DNA of 64,000 nucleotides from the NCBI GenBank assembly GCA_031261175.1, contig JAISJW010000018.1:1-64000 (forward strand), in the 5' to 3' direction. Under the pieces are notes generated by a model. That model saw only the letters and a list, made by a program, of their open reading frames with translations, ran no database searches and was not told the DNA's origin. A program made the position numbers and the translations under genes. How positions within the stretch are numbered: position 1 is the stretch's first letter; each line of letters starts with the position of its first letter. Shown piece after piece: positions 26,457-35,252 of the stretch. The stretch is from Lactobacillales bacterium. Its GTDB lineage: Bacteria > Bacillota > Bacilli > Lactobacillales > Streptococcaceae.

Positions 26457-28472
26457 TTACTTCGAATCCGAATTTTTCGCACCGGCAAACGAATCGAGTG
26501 AATCGCCCGGCGTAACCTTCGTCTTTTTCGCCTGGTCGCGCACCATCTTCGCCTTGTCGCTCGTGCCGTGCTTCAAATCGTAATCGAGAACCGTCTTGGC
26601 AATTAAGCTCGCATAGGCGGCTGAGCCTTCACCCGGCTTCGGATGGACTTGATCCTCGTAAAGCCAGTCTTCGTGGCCTTGCACGTAGCCGTTCCAGTCG
26701 ATCACGATGATATTTTTATACTGCTTCGCCTTTTTAGCGATTAAATCATTGTTCGAAACTTCCCAACGTTTCGTCGGCACGTGGTTGTTGACGATGAAAA
26801 TCTCGTGATCACTTCCAATCGCGTTCACGAACTCATCGAAATTCGCCTCCGTAATAAAGCCGTTCGTTCCGAGTTCGATGATGACATACTGTGGCAAGTC
26901 TCCCGACTGGGCAATTGTCGTGATGTCATTGATACTGTTATAAAGCTGGCGCGAAACTTCCGCATTGATTTGAATCAGCGGGAAAATTTCTTGCAATTTA
27001 TTCGCAGCTGCGAGGATAACCGAATCCCCGAACGCATACAGATGAAGCTCGGGAGCAAGGCTCAACTCGGCGTTGCTCAAATTGGTGCTATACGCCATAT
27101 TTGTCGTATCGGCTGTTTGATTAGTCGTCACCTGTGAATCACTGACTGAATCAGTCAGCGTCTTTTTCGCCCGGGCTGCATTTTCTTCGATTTGCTTTTT
27201 CATCGCTGCAACGGCAGGATCGACGAATTTTGAATTCTTCGCCGTGGCAAGTCCAAAGCTCGTGATTAGCAAGCAGACAATCGTTGGATAAATCCAAAGA
27301 GTGCGTTTCGTGAAAAATTTAACCCCGCCATTTTCGCGATCTTTTTTCGGACCGAAACGGAAAAAGGCTAGCATCTTCGTCCACGCATCCTTGTAATCAA
27401 GGCGTCGCATCGGATTTTCAACAACGTGATAACTGATTTCGCTCAAGACTAAAATGATGATAATCTCGATGACGATATTTGCCCAAAAGTTTTTGTTGAT
27501 ATCCTTTTGGAAAAATTCATAGATGATGAACACCGGAAATTGATACAGATAAATCCCGTAACTGCGCTTACCGATGTAGGTAAACACAGGATTCCCCATG
27601 ATTTTATAGAAAATCGTCGCCGGCTGAACGCTGACGGCAAGTAAAATCATACTCAGCACGCTAAAGGCGAACATCCCGCCGTAGTAAAGCGGTGCGCCCA
27701 GCGCGGGAAGGAAGACATAGGCAAGTATAACAGCGGCAAGTGAGATTGCACCTGCGATGTTGAAATTGCGTTTGATGGTCTTCGAGATGCCTTCTTTCAG
27801 GCGTTCACTTGGCCAAATTATGCCGAGCGCACAACCTAAGAGAATCGAGAAGATACGCGTGTCCGTCCCATAATAAATCCGGGTCGGATCCATGTTAGGT
27901 ACGAATAATAGACCCATCCAGATTGCACTCAAAATCGAAAGTGTGACGATGGTCATAAAGAAGCCACCGCGTTTTTTCAATTTGAAGAAAATCCAAAACA
28001 GAATCGGCCAGATCAAGTAATACTGGGCTTCAACCGCTAAACTCCACAGATGATTAAACATATTTGGAGAGTTAAAAGTGTCAAAGTAGGACGAGTGTTT
28101 CAGGATTTGCCACCAGTTATTGACATAAAATAACGAGCTAAAAAACGCACCGCGCATATTCAATAAAAGTTTCGGGGCAAATAGTGTCACCGTTGTGATG
28201 GCAAGAACCATCATCACGATTAGCGCTGGATAGAGCCGGCGCAGACGGCGGAAGTAGAAATCTTTGATGGAGATTGTCCCACTTGCCTGCCACTCCTGTC
28301 TTAAGAGGTCGGTGATGAGGTAGCCGGAGATGGTGAAGAAGAGGGCGACGCCGAGGTAGCCGCCCACGAGGCGGTTCGGGAAGAGATGGTAGCAGAGGAC
28401 GCCGATCACCGCAATGGCGCGCAGTCCGTCTAAACTTTTTATATATCGCGCCTGGGGTAATCGTTCGCTCAT
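26457..28472 (-). CDS. oatA: OatA-type O-acetyltransferase (acyltransferase 3 plus SGNH domain)
   Basis: A 671-residue protein. The N-terminal acyltransferase-3 domain has about ten helices (residues 10-400): SLDGLRAIAVIGVLCYHLF with the key His, and FFTISGYLITDLL. The C-terminal extracellular SGNH domain (about 475-640) has GDSVILAA (Ser), the GTNG block (Asn) and DQVHPKPGE (Asp-His). This architecture is that of OatA, which O-acetylates peptidoglycan muramic acid and gives lysozyme resistance. It is 2 bases from ylbF, in an operon with divIB. Confidence 0.9.
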   Translation of the reverse strand: MSERLPQARYIKSLDGLRAIAVIGVLCYHLFPNRLVGGYLGVALFFTISGYLITDLLRQEWQASGTISIKDFYFRRLRRLYPALIVMMVLAITTVTLFAPKLLLNMRGAFFSSLFYVNNWWQILKHSSYFDTFNSPNMFNHLWSLAVEAQYYLIWPILFWIFFKLKKRGGFFMTIVTLSILSAIWMGLLFVPNMDPTRIYYGTDTRIFSILLGCALGIIWPSERLKEGISKTIKRNFNIAGAISLAAVILAYVFLPALGAPLYYGGMFAFSVLSMILLAVSVQPATIFYKIMGNPVFTYIGKRSYGIYLYQFPVFIIYEFFQKDINKNFWANIVIEIIIILVLSEISYHVVENPMRRLDYKDAWTKMLAFFRFGPKKDRENGGVKFFTKRTLWIYPTIVCLLITSFGLATAKNSKFVDPAVAAMKKQIEENAARAKKTLTDSVSDSQVTTNQTADTTNMAYSTNLSNAELSLAPELHLYAFGDSVILAAANKLQEIFPLIQINAEVSRQLYNSINDITTIAQSGDLPQYVIIELGTNGFITEANFDEFVNAIGSDHEIFIVNNHVPTKRWEVSNNDLIAKKAKQYKNIIVIDWNGYVQGHEDWLYEDQVHPKPGEGSAAYASLIAKTVLDYDLKHGTSDKAKMVRDQAKKTKVTPGDSLDSFAGAKNSDSK

Positions 28473-28474
28473 TT

Positions 28475-28813
28475 TTATTTATAAATCTCCATAATTGGTG
28501 TTGTGATAATGCGGGTCACGTCGTTGATGACATTGTTCAGCGCATATTCTTTTTCCGTGAAGTCTTTTAGCAAGTCGTTCGACATAACAAGAGTTGCAAG
28601 GCTTTGCATTTTAGTCATTTCGTCTTCTTCAAGTTCTTCGCCTTTGTAGTGTTTTTCTTGGATTGTTTGTTGCAGCGTTTGAAGGTCGAAGAAAATTTTG
28701 TAAGCCGCATCATCTGCTTTAACTTTCTCGAAAGCTTCTTTCAGCGCGATGAATTCAGGGATTTCGCGGACCGTTGTGGCAAGTGCATTAGCGTTGTCGT
28801 AGATGTTAACCAT
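28475..28813 (-). CDS. ylbF: YlbF/YmcA-family protein
   Basis: A 112-residue mostly helical protein of the YlbF (DUF964) family, starting MVNIYDNANALATTVRE. In Bacillus, YlbF with YmcA and YaaT forms a complex that affects RNase Y-dependent mRNA maturation, competence and biofilm. I chose ATG 28813 because it follows GGAGA by 8 bases and matches the usual start; a longer frame to 28954 lies inside divIB. It overlaps divIB by 8 bases. Confidence 0.85.
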   Translation of the reverse strand: MVNIYDNANALATTVREIPEFIALKEAFEKVKADDAAYKIFFDLQTLQQTIQEKHYKGEELEEDEMTKMQSLATLVMSNDLLKDFTEKEYALNNVINDVTRIITTPIMEIYK

Positions 28814-30110
28814 TTGTTGAATCTCCATTTTCTTGTGTATTTGTTGTTTCGTCTGTTGCTGGATCAGGTTCCGGAGCCGGGAATGGCTTCGTGAAGATGC
28901 CGACTTCCATATCGATGATACACGGCTCAGGTGCGTTAGCGACGACCTGATCATAGTAGCCGAGTTTTTCGACCATATTCGGAATATCGACGAGGATTTG
29001 GAATCCGTTTTTCATATAAATTGTGACGAGTTGCTTGTTCGATTGGCTCGGCGTGTAGTCGAGGTGGTCGATTTCCGCAGTGAATTTTTCATCGAGTTTA
29101 TTGTACTGTTCGACGAATTTCTTCATAATCTCGCTTGAGGTGAAGTTGTTCCAAACCGGGAAGCCGTTGTCGTTGTTGTCTTCCTCATCCGGCATCATAT
29201 AGCCGTTTTCAAGCACGCGGTGGTATTTCCCGTTGATGTCATCGACCCCGAGCACGCGCCATTCGACAATCTTAATGTCGAATTCATTGGGCAATTGCGT
29301 CGCGATTTTCGCCGACTTAATGTATTCATCCTGCGCGATATTTTTCTCGAATTTTTGCGTTTGCCGCGCGAGCACGAGGAAGTAATGATCATCGTTAATC
29401 TTCGATTTTTCAATGATCTCCGATGCACTCGCAAAGTGATTACCCGTGATTTTAATCTCGCCGAGATGACTAAGCGGACTGAGCAAGTAGAGGCTGATCA
29501 GAGCTGTAATCGCCCAGAAAATCACGATCGTGACGAGCAAACCCTTGCCTTTTCGCTCCGCTACGGGATACGCCGGCTCGTTCGGTTCTTCTTTTGCTTT
29601 CTTGGTTTTTTTCGCCTTTTTCGCTTGTTCCTCGTGCATTTTAACGCGCGATTCGCCCGTGAAATCGACGTTTTTCACGACTTTCCCCGGCTTCGGCTGT
29701 TGCTGGGGCGCTTGATGCGCGTGCGCATCGACACGCTGTTTCGCCCGTTCCTTCGCCGCATCGTGAATCGACGTCTGATTCAGGTTCTGCGCTTCTTGGG
29801 CAAGTCGCGCCGCTTCCTCGCGGCGTCTAGCCTCGGCCTGCGCAATCTGCGCTTGCTCGATCTTCCACGCCTGTTCGCGCGCAAGTGCTTCTTGTTCTTG
29901 CTTCGCCTTTTGCTGCGCTTGCGCTTGGGCAATTGCCAACGCTTCTGGATTTACCCGCCGGCGGCTATGTTGCTGCTGATAGCCGGGTTGCTCGACGCGC
30001 TGGCTGCTGCGTTTGCGGTTGTATTCGAATTCTTCGAGCGAGAAAACGTCCCTGATGCGGTTCGCTTTTTGGCGCGATTCTTCTTCGAGTTTATCCCAAT
30101 CATTGCTCAT
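28806..30110 (-). CDS. divIB: Cell division protein DivIB/FtsQ
   Basis: A 434-residue bitopic division protein. A long cytoplasmic N-terminus (about 1-185) is rich in Gln, Ala, Glu and Arg and probably coiled; one helix lies at about 188-210; and the extracellular part starts with a POTRA domain (LGEIKITGNHFASASEII) followed by the beta domain. DivIB stabilises the FtsL/DivIC complex in divisome assembly. Start ATG 30110 has GGAGG 8 bases upstream. The Ala/Gln-rich tail is longer than usual, and the gene lies outside any mur/fts cluster. Confidence 0.88.
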   Translation of the reverse strand: MSNDWDKLEEESRQKANRIRDVFSLEEFEYNRKRSSQRVEQPGYQQQHSRRRVNPEALAIAQAQAQQKAKQEQEALAREQAWKIEQAQIAQAEARRREEAARLAQEAQNLNQTSIHDAAKERAKQRVDAHAHQAPQQQPKPGKVVKNVDFTGESRVKMHEEQAKKAKKTKKAKEEPNEPAYPVAERKGKGLLVTIVIFWAITALISLYLLSPLSHLGEIKITGNHFASASEIIEKSKINDDHYFLVLARQTQKFEKNIAQDEYIKSAKIATQLPNEFDIKIVEWRVLGVDDINGKYHRVLENGYMMPDEEDNNDNGFPVWNNFTSSEIMKKFVEQYNKLDEKFTAEIDHLDYTPSQSNKQLVTIYMKNGFQILVDIPNMVEKLGYYDQVVANAPEPCIIDMEVGIFTKPFPAPEPDPATDETTNTQENGDSTNG

Positions 30111-30149
30111 AATCGACCTCCTTTCCCCTAAGTTTTCATTCAATATTAG

Positions 30150-30179
30150 ATTTTATCACAAATGGGGGTCGATTTACAA
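30150..30179 (-). promoter_or_regulatory. divIB promoter
   Basis: Minus-strand TTGTAA (30174-30179), 18-base spacer, TAAAAT (30150-30155), directly after the stop of the Ig-repeat protein. No terminator separates that gene from divIB, so read-through is also possible. Confidence 0.65.
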
Positions 30180-30181
30180 TT

Positions 30182-31915
30182 TTAGACTTTAAGTCCGACA
30201 AAGATAATTATGGCAATTATTACGACAGCAATCGGAATGAGAACGAGCTTGTTTAGGGGCTTCTTCTTAGTTTCGGTCTGCTTAATTTTGTTGACTTCTT
30301 TAGCTTTTTGGCCTTTTTTAACTTCATAAATTTTATCAATTTCATTACCTGATTTGTCGCGGCCCTTAATTTCGATAAAATGGTAGTCGTCATCAGTTAG
30401 GTTTAGGTTTTCGGCGCGCGTTCCGTCGATGTAGTATTCAAGGGTATAGTCGCTGAGATTATCCAGCGCTTCAAGGTTGTAGCCCTTGTCAGTTTGGATT
30501 AGATTTATTACGGGCGATGTTTTATCGATTACGAATTTCACCGGGTTTTCGAGTTTGTTTTTATTTCCGGCTTTGTCGGTTGTGTAAACGTCTATTTGGT
30601 AGATTCCTTCGTCTTCAGCTGTGAATTCGTATGTGTCGAGTTCTTTTGTTTTATTATTTATTTTAATTAATATTTTTTTATTTATTATTTTACTGATATT
30701 TTTTTCTTTAATTTTTATTTGAATATTTTTATTAAAATAATCGCCGTTTGGTTTATCTATTTCAAACGTTGAGCCGTGAGGGTTCAGAATAAAATTAATA
30801 GTTTTTTTTATTTCATTTCCCGCTTTGTCTTTTGCTATTGCGGCGAGTTCCATGTGCCCCGGTTGGATTTCTTTAAGGTCATAATTTTTCTCGTCGCCGT
30901 CTGTCACGAGCTCCCATTCTGGCATATAACGATAATCTTCATCTGCTTGGATCCCTTTAAAATCAAGGGTGGGTGGAGTTTTATCGATTTCGAACTCAAT
31001 TGATTTTTGCGCGACATTCCCTGCTTTATCGACCGCTTTGATTGTAACTTTATGCTGACCTTCTCGGGTTTCATTAAGCTCCCCATCGATAGTTATCGTG
31101 TCGAGATTTTTTTCATCAATGTGATACTTTATGTTTACATCTTTATTGGTTAGCTCAGGAATATTATCAATCGTTATTTTCGGTGGCGTTTTATCAATTT
31201 CAAATCTCGGCACGTCGAACCATGTCGAATTGCCTGCTTTGTCTTTAAACTCGATTTGTTCCTGATAATTTTCGAGCGTTACACTCGTGTCTGCGCCGTC
31301 TGCCGCGAAGTCGAGTTGGACGTTTTGATTAGTGAATTCCGGTGGATTATTTTTTAGCACAACCGTCGGTGGCGTCTTATCGATTTCGAAGTCGCGTTCG
31401 AATTTAGCTTTGTTCCCCAACTTATCAACTGCGTTAATAACAAGATGATATTTCCCCTCTTTCTCGATTTTAAAATGGAGCGGCGGTCCTGTTTCCTCGA
31501 TTCCTTCGACCGAATAAGAATCGAGATTCGCATCCTCGATCAACGCGTCAAACTCTAACGTTTGATTTGTCAGCTCAACGTCAGTATTAACTGAAATTTT
31601 CGGCGCCGTGTTGTCGACCTCGAAGTCGAGCGTTTGCTTATCCGTCTCGCGCAAGCCGTCCACACCGATTATGTCGAGGTGATACTTGCCATCTTTTGGA
31701 TATTCGAGAAATAGGTCGCTCGTGTCAAAGAACTCGTCGCCCACTTTTATCCGCGATGCATTCGTATGAACCCCAACACTGTGGACTTTCGCTAGGCTAT
31801 CGGGCAGCTCGTGTTTCACGATGAGTTCGAGCGGCTCCTCCTCGCTGTGCACACTCGTGAAGTAAGCGATGGCGCACAATGCGAACACCGCTGTAAATTT
31901 TTTCCAGTTTTTCAT
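30182..31915 (-). CDS. Membrane-anchored surface protein with Ig-like repeats
   Basis: A 577-residue protein with a signal peptide (about 1-24), then about six to seven Ig-like repeats of 60-80 residues. Each repeat ends EIDKTPP or a close variant, for example EVDNTAPKI, EIDKTPPTVV, EIDKTPPKI, EIDKTPPTL and VIDKTSPVI, and most include a DK(A/L)GN turn. A C-terminal helix (about 554-574) ends in LKV. There is no LPXTG, so it is held in the membrane by its tail. It is transcribed from a TACGTATA-type block and precedes divIB. Binding function is unknown; many such repeats are adhesins or spacers. Confidence 0.8.
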   Translation of the reverse strand: MKNWKKFTAVFALCAIAYFTSVHSEEEPLELIVKHELPDSLAKVHSVGVHTNASRIKVGDEFFDTSDLFLEYPKDGKYHLDIIGVDGLRETDKQTLDFEVDNTAPKISVNTDVELTNQTLEFDALIEDANLDSYSVEGIEETGPPLHFKIEKEGKYHLVINAVDKLGNKAKFERDFEIDKTPPTVVLKNNPPEFTNQNVQLDFAADGADTSVTLENYQEQIEFKDKAGNSTWFDVPRFEIDKTPPKITIDNIPELTNKDVNIKYHIDEKNLDTITIDGELNETREGQHKVTIKAVDKAGNVAQKSIEFEIDKTPPTLDFKGIQADEDYRYMPEWELVTDGDEKNYDLKEIQPGHMELAAIAKDKAGNEIKKTINFILNPHGSTFEIDKPNGDYFNKNIQIKIKEKNISKIINKKILIKINNKTKELDTYEFTAEDEGIYQIDVYTTDKAGNKNKLENPVKFVIDKTSPVINLIQTDKGYNLEALDNLSDYTLEYYIDGTRAENLNLTDDDYHFIEIKGRDKSGNEIDKIYEVKKGQKAKEVNKIKQTETKKKPLNKLVLIPIAVVIIAIIIFVGLKV

Positions 31916-31939
31916 TTTGTTTCCTCCTTATTTTTTATG

Positions 31940-31998
31940 CCTATACTCTATATATACGTAAAAAAAAGAGTTTTGTTTCATTTTTGGGCAAAATAATG
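31940..31998 (-). promoter_or_regulatory. TACGTATA-type promoter block, copy B (Ig-repeat protein)
   Basis: TGCCCAAAAATGAAACAAAAC, an A/T run, TACGTATA (31953-31960), then TATAGAGTATAGG. The box is 38 bases before the start codon. This is the most diverged of the five copies: TGTAAC is TGAAAC, and the A run is longer. Confidence 0.6.
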
Positions 31999-32013
31999 CG
32001 ATTATTTTTTCCT

Positions 32014-32084
32014 TACTGTTTTTTAAGGCGTTTTTTAGGGGTTTCGGCTTTCGAAACTCCTTAAAAACGCCTTAAAAAACAGTA
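32014..32084. repeat. 71-bp palindromic repeat, copy 4
   Basis: TACTGTTTTTTAA to TTAAAAAACAGTA with centre CGGCTTTCGA. It lies between pta and promoter block B, 16 bases from the block. Confidence 0.9.
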
Positions 32085-32087
32085 GAC

Positions 32088-32117
32088 AAAAAACACCCCT
32101 CGAAAAAGGGATGTTTT
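32088..32117 (-). terminator. pta terminator
   Basis: Stem AACATCCCT/AGGGGTGTT (32092-32100 and 32107-32115) with a T run on the minus strand. It lies immediately before palindrome copy 4. Confidence 0.8.
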
Positions 32118-32153
32118 CAGCTGATTTACTATGAATTTTGCAACAATTTCTAA

Positions 32154-33137
32154 TTAATTTCCGTTTACCGCTTGGATTGCAGTGACGATTGCTAATTTGT
32201 AGACATCTTCTTCGTTACAACCACGGCTCAAGTCGAAGACTGGTTTGTTTAGACCTTGTAAGATTGGACCGATCGCTTCAAAACCACCCAAACGTTGAGC
32301 GATTTTGTAGCCGATGTTTCCTGATTGGATATCCGGGAAGACGAAGACGTTCGCGTTACCAGCAACCTTAGATTCAGGAGCTTTTTGCGATGCAACAACC
32401 GCATCATAGGCTGCATCGAATTGAAGTTCGCCGTCGATATCTAACTCAGGAGCAGCTTCTTTAGCGATCGCTGTCGCTTCAGCAACTTTATCGACGAAAG
32501 CGTGTTTAGCTGAACCTTTTGTTGAGAAGCTAAGCATTGCAACTTTTGGTTCGATACCGAACGAAGCAGCTGTTTCAGCCGAGTCGATGGCAATACTTGC
32601 CAATGTTGGTGCATCTGGATCGATGTTCACGGCGCAATCGGCGAAGATGTATTTTTCTTGGTCGCGGCTGCGGACCATTAGGAACGCGCCTGAAACGGCT
32701 TTCGCGCCTGGTTTAGTTTTGATGATTTGCAAGGCTGGGCGGATTGTGTCGCCGGTCGAGTGGATTGCGCCGCTGACCATTCCGTCCGCTAGGCCTAAGT
32801 GGATTAGCATTGTGCCGAAGTAGTTGACGTTTGTCAAAAGGCTCTCAGCTTGCTCAACTGTCGCTTTGCCGGCACGGCGTTCCACGAAACTTTCAACCAT
32901 TTCGTCGAAACGATCGTAGTTATTCGGATCTAAAATTTCGATATTTTCCAAGCTCAACCCGCGTTCGCGCGCTGCCGCTTTTACTTCTTCAGGGTTACCA
33001 ACCAAAATCGGGTTCAACAAACCGTCCGCTTTCAAACGAGCTACAGCCCCTAAAATACGGCCATCTTTCGCTTCCGGGAAAACGATTGTTTTGTTTTGAC
33101 CTTTGATTTGTGCTTTCAGACTTTCAAAAAGTTCCAT
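32154..33137 (-). CDS. pta: Phosphate acetyltransferase
   Basis: A 327-residue short-type phosphotransacetylase that interconverts acetyl-CoA and acetyl phosphate. Recognisable parts: IVFPEAKDGRILGAV near the N-terminus, GLADGMVSGAIHSTGDTIRPAL (about 120-141) and VFPDIQSGNIGYKIAQRL (about 270-287). With AckA, encoded at 45 kb, it gives ATP from acetyl-CoA. It stands alone with its own -10 box (TATAAT, 33167-33172) and terminator. Confidence 0.95.
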   Translation of the reverse strand: MELFESLKAQIKGQNKTIVFPEAKDGRILGAVARLKADGLLNPILVGNPEEVKAAARERGLSLENIEILDPNNYDRFDEMVESFVERRAGKATVEQAESLLTNVNYFGTMLIHLGLADGMVSGAIHSTGDTIRPALQIIKTKPGAKAVSGAFLMVRSRDQEKYIFADCAVNIDPDAPTLASIAIDSAETAASFGIEPKVAMLSFSTKGSAKHAFVDKVAEATAIAKEAAPELDIDGELQFDAAYDAVVASQKAPESKVAGNANVFVFPDIQSGNIGYKIAQRLGGFEAIGPILQGLNKPVFDLSRGCNEEDVYKLAIVTAIQAVNGN

Positions 33138-33237
33138 TATAATTCCTCCAAGAATTTAATATTTTAATTATACTCCTTTTCGCGCAAAAACGGGTGCACT
33201 TTAAACTTTTTTAAGACCATCTTAACCTGGGCAATTG

Positions 33238-33264
33238 AAAAGCAAGCCCCCACCGGCTTGCTTT
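33238..33264 (-). terminator. recA terminator
   Basis: Stem AAGCAAGCC/GGGCTTGCTT with loop GGTGG, followed by TTTTC on the minus strand, 10 bases after the recA stop. Confidence 0.8.
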
Positions 33265-33274
33265 AAGTTTGATT

Positions 33275-34333
33275 CTATAATTCGTCGAACAATTCAGCAT
33301 CGTCGTCCGGTGTGATTACACCTTCTTCGATTGCTTCTTCGATTTCGCCTTTAAGGGCGGCACGAACTTTTGCAAATAATTCTTCGAGCATTTCAGGATT
33401 GTCGAGCAAGAAGGCTTTGACGTTATCTCGTCCTTGACCTAATTTTTCGCCTTCGTAGGCATACCACGAACCTGATTTTTGGATGATGTCTAAATCGCTA
33501 CCGATGTCGATCATCTCACCTAATTGCGAGATTCCTTCGCCGTACATAATGTCGACTTCCGCTTGTTTAAACGGTGGTGCAACTTTGTTTTTTACGACTT
33601 TAACCCGCACGCGGTTCCCGATGAATTCAGGACCGTTTTTAATCGTGTCAAATTTACGAACGTCGAGGCGGATTGTCGCGTAGAATTTAAGCGCGCGCCC
33701 ACCGGTAGTCGTTTCAGGATTACCATAAACGATTCCGATTTTTTCACGAAGTTGGTTGATAAAGATTGCGATTGTGCCGGTTTTGTTGATTGAACCTGAA
33801 AGTTTACGCAACGCTTGTGACATCAAACGTGCTTGCAGACCCATGTGTGAATCTCCCATATCGCCTTCGATTTCGGCACGCGGCACCAAAGCCGCGACTG
33901 AATCGACCACGACGATATCGACCGCACCACTCGATACCAAAGCATCAGCGATTTCCAAACCTTGTTCACCAGTATCCGGTTGCGATAACAATAAATTGTC
34001 AACATCAACGCCTAACGCCTTAGCGTAAACGGGATCCAAAGCGTGTTCGGCATCGATGAACGCAGCCGTGCCGCCATTTTTCTGAACTTCAGCGACCGCG
34101 TGAAGCGCCACCGTTGTTTTACCTGAGCTTTCAGGCCCGTAGATTTCGACGATCCGCCCTTTCGGGTATCCGCCAACGCCTAATGCCTGGTCAATTGCCA
34201 AAGAGCCACTTGAACTTACCGGGATTTTTAAATCCGCTTTTTCGCCGAGTTTCATGATCGAGCCTTTTCCAAAGCTCTTTTCGATTTTTTTCAAAGCCTC
34301 ATCTAGGGCTTTTTGACGATTTTCATCTGCCAT
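33275..34333 (-). CDS. recA: Recombinase A
   Basis: A 352-residue homologous recombination and SOS protein. Walker A is GPESSGKTT (about 66-74), Walker [15 protein letters not shown] (about 138-151), and loop L2 [22 protein letters not shown] (about 201-222). The acidic C-terminal tail ends [12 protein letters not shown]. RecA also coats single-stranded DNA imported by the com system. Two promoter signals lie upstream: a sigma-A promoter flanked by an inverted repeat, and a distal TACGTATA-type block. Confidence 0.98.
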   Translation of the reverse strand: MADENRQKALDEALKKIEKSFGKGSIMKLGEKADLKIPVSSSGSLAIDQALGVGGYPKGRIVEIYGPESSGKTTVALHAVAEVQKNGGTAAFIDAEHALDPVYAKALGVDVDNLLLSQPDTGEQGLEIADALVSSGAVDIVVVDSVAALVPRAEIEGDMGDSHMGLQARLMSQALRKLSGSINKTGTIAIFINQLREKIGIVYGNPETTTGGRALKFYATIRLDVRKFDTIKNGPEFIGNRVRVKVVKNKVAPPFKQAEVDIMYGEGISQLGEMIDIGSDLDIIQKSGSWYAYEGEKLGQGRDNVKAFLLDNPEMLEELFAKVRAALKGEIEEAIEEGVITPDDDAELFDEL

Positions 34334-34360
34334 TTATTTTTCCTCCATCTTTTCAAAACG

Positions 34361-34427
34361 TGAAGTTTTCATTCAATAAGTTAATTTTACACTATCTTCG
34401 GTGGGCAAGTCAAGCAAAAACTTCACA
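34361..34427 (-). promoter_or_regulatory. recA sigma-A promoter inside a 10-bp inverted repeat
   Basis: Minus-strand TTGACT (34409-34414), 18-base spacer, TAAAAT (34385-34390). It is flanked by GTGAAGTTTT/AAAACTTCAC (34361-34370 and 34418-34427 on the plus strand). The repeats do not match the Bacillus LexA box, so any SOS-type control would be by a different repressor. Confidence 0.65.
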
Positions 34428-34453
34428 TTTCGTGATTTTCTTTAAGAAGTAAA

Positions 34454-34510
34454 ATTACCCCTCACTATATATATACGTATTTTTTCGCGTTTTGTTACAT
34501 TTTTGGGCGA
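34454..34510 (-). promoter_or_regulatory. TACGTATA-type promoter block, copy E (recA distal)
   Basis: TGTAACAAAACGC, A run, TACGTATA (34473-34480), TATATAGTGAGGGG, 140 bases before the recA start. recA is a classic late competence gene under a SigX box in streptococci, which supports the interpretation of the block. Confidence 0.65.
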
Positions 34511-34565
34511 TTTTTTTAGGTATTTTTAAGTTTTTTTTGATATACTTAGTTTATGAGGTGCTAAA

Positions 34566-35240
34566 ATGACAAAAATTTTAATAGTAGAAGATGAACGCCA
34601 ACTCAACGATGATATCGCGGAAACACTGCGCCAAATCGGCGAAGTGACCCAAACCTACGACGGACTCGCGGGCTACGAGGCGGCGAAACTCCACCATTAC
34701 GACGTGATCATCTCCGACTTGATGATGCCGAAAATGAACGGCCTGCAGATGCTAAGTGCAATCAGGGAGGCAAGTATCGCCACCCCCGTTCTGATTTTGA
34801 CGGCAAAAGATGAATTGCAAATAAAAATATCAGGCTTCAACCGCGGCGCGGATGACTACCTGACGAAACCTTATCATAGCGAAGAATTACTGCTTCGCGT
34901 GATGGCGCTTTTAAAACGCGCCGGCCACGCCGGTGCGGAAGTCGATGAGCTTGTTTACGGGCGAATCAAGGTCGACGAGGGACGCCATTTAGTCACCGTC
35001 GATGACTTGCCACTTGAAACGGTTCACGGCAAGGAGTACGATTTACTTGCCTATTTTATCAAGAATCAGGGGACGATTTTGACGAAGGAGCAGATTTTTG
35101 ACCGGCTGTGGGGGTACGCGTCGGATACCACGATTAGCGTGGTCGAGGTGTATATTTCCAATCTGCGCAAGCGATTTAAGAAGGCGGACGTCGAGTTTGG
35201 GCTGCGGACGATTCGCAATGTCGGGTATATTCTGGACTAG
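34566..35240 (+). CDS. OmpR-family response regulator, CiaR-like
   Basis: A 224-residue regulator. Receiver domain: acidic pocket EDE (about 8-10), phosphoacceptor Asp51 in VIISDLMMP, Thr in ILTAKD and Lys in YLTKPYH. Winged-helix domain from about 125: GKEYDLLAYFIKNQGTILTKEQIFDRLWGY and TTISVVEVYISNLRKRF. The DNA-binding half closely resembles streptococcal CiaR as I recall it, a regulator of cell-wall stress that restrains competence. The ribosome site is GAGGTG. The intergenic region is shared with recA. Confidence 0.88.
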   Translation: MTKILIVEDERQLNDDIAETLRQIGEVTQTYDGLAGYEAAKLHHYDVIISDLMMPKMNGLQMLSAIREASIATPVLILTAKDELQIKISGFNRGADDYLTKPYHSEELLLRVMALLKRAGHAGAEVDELVYGRIKVDEGRHLVTVDDLPLETVHGKEYDLLAYFIKNQGTILTKEQIFDRLWGYASDTTISVVEVYISNLRKRFKKADVEFGLRTIRNVGYILD

Positions 35241-35252
35241 GAAAGGGCGATT

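Noticed and set aside
29220..30131. 303-residue plus-strand frame opposite divIB
   Set aside because: Antisense shadow rich in Arg, Phe and Leu with no domain pattern; divIB has clear features.
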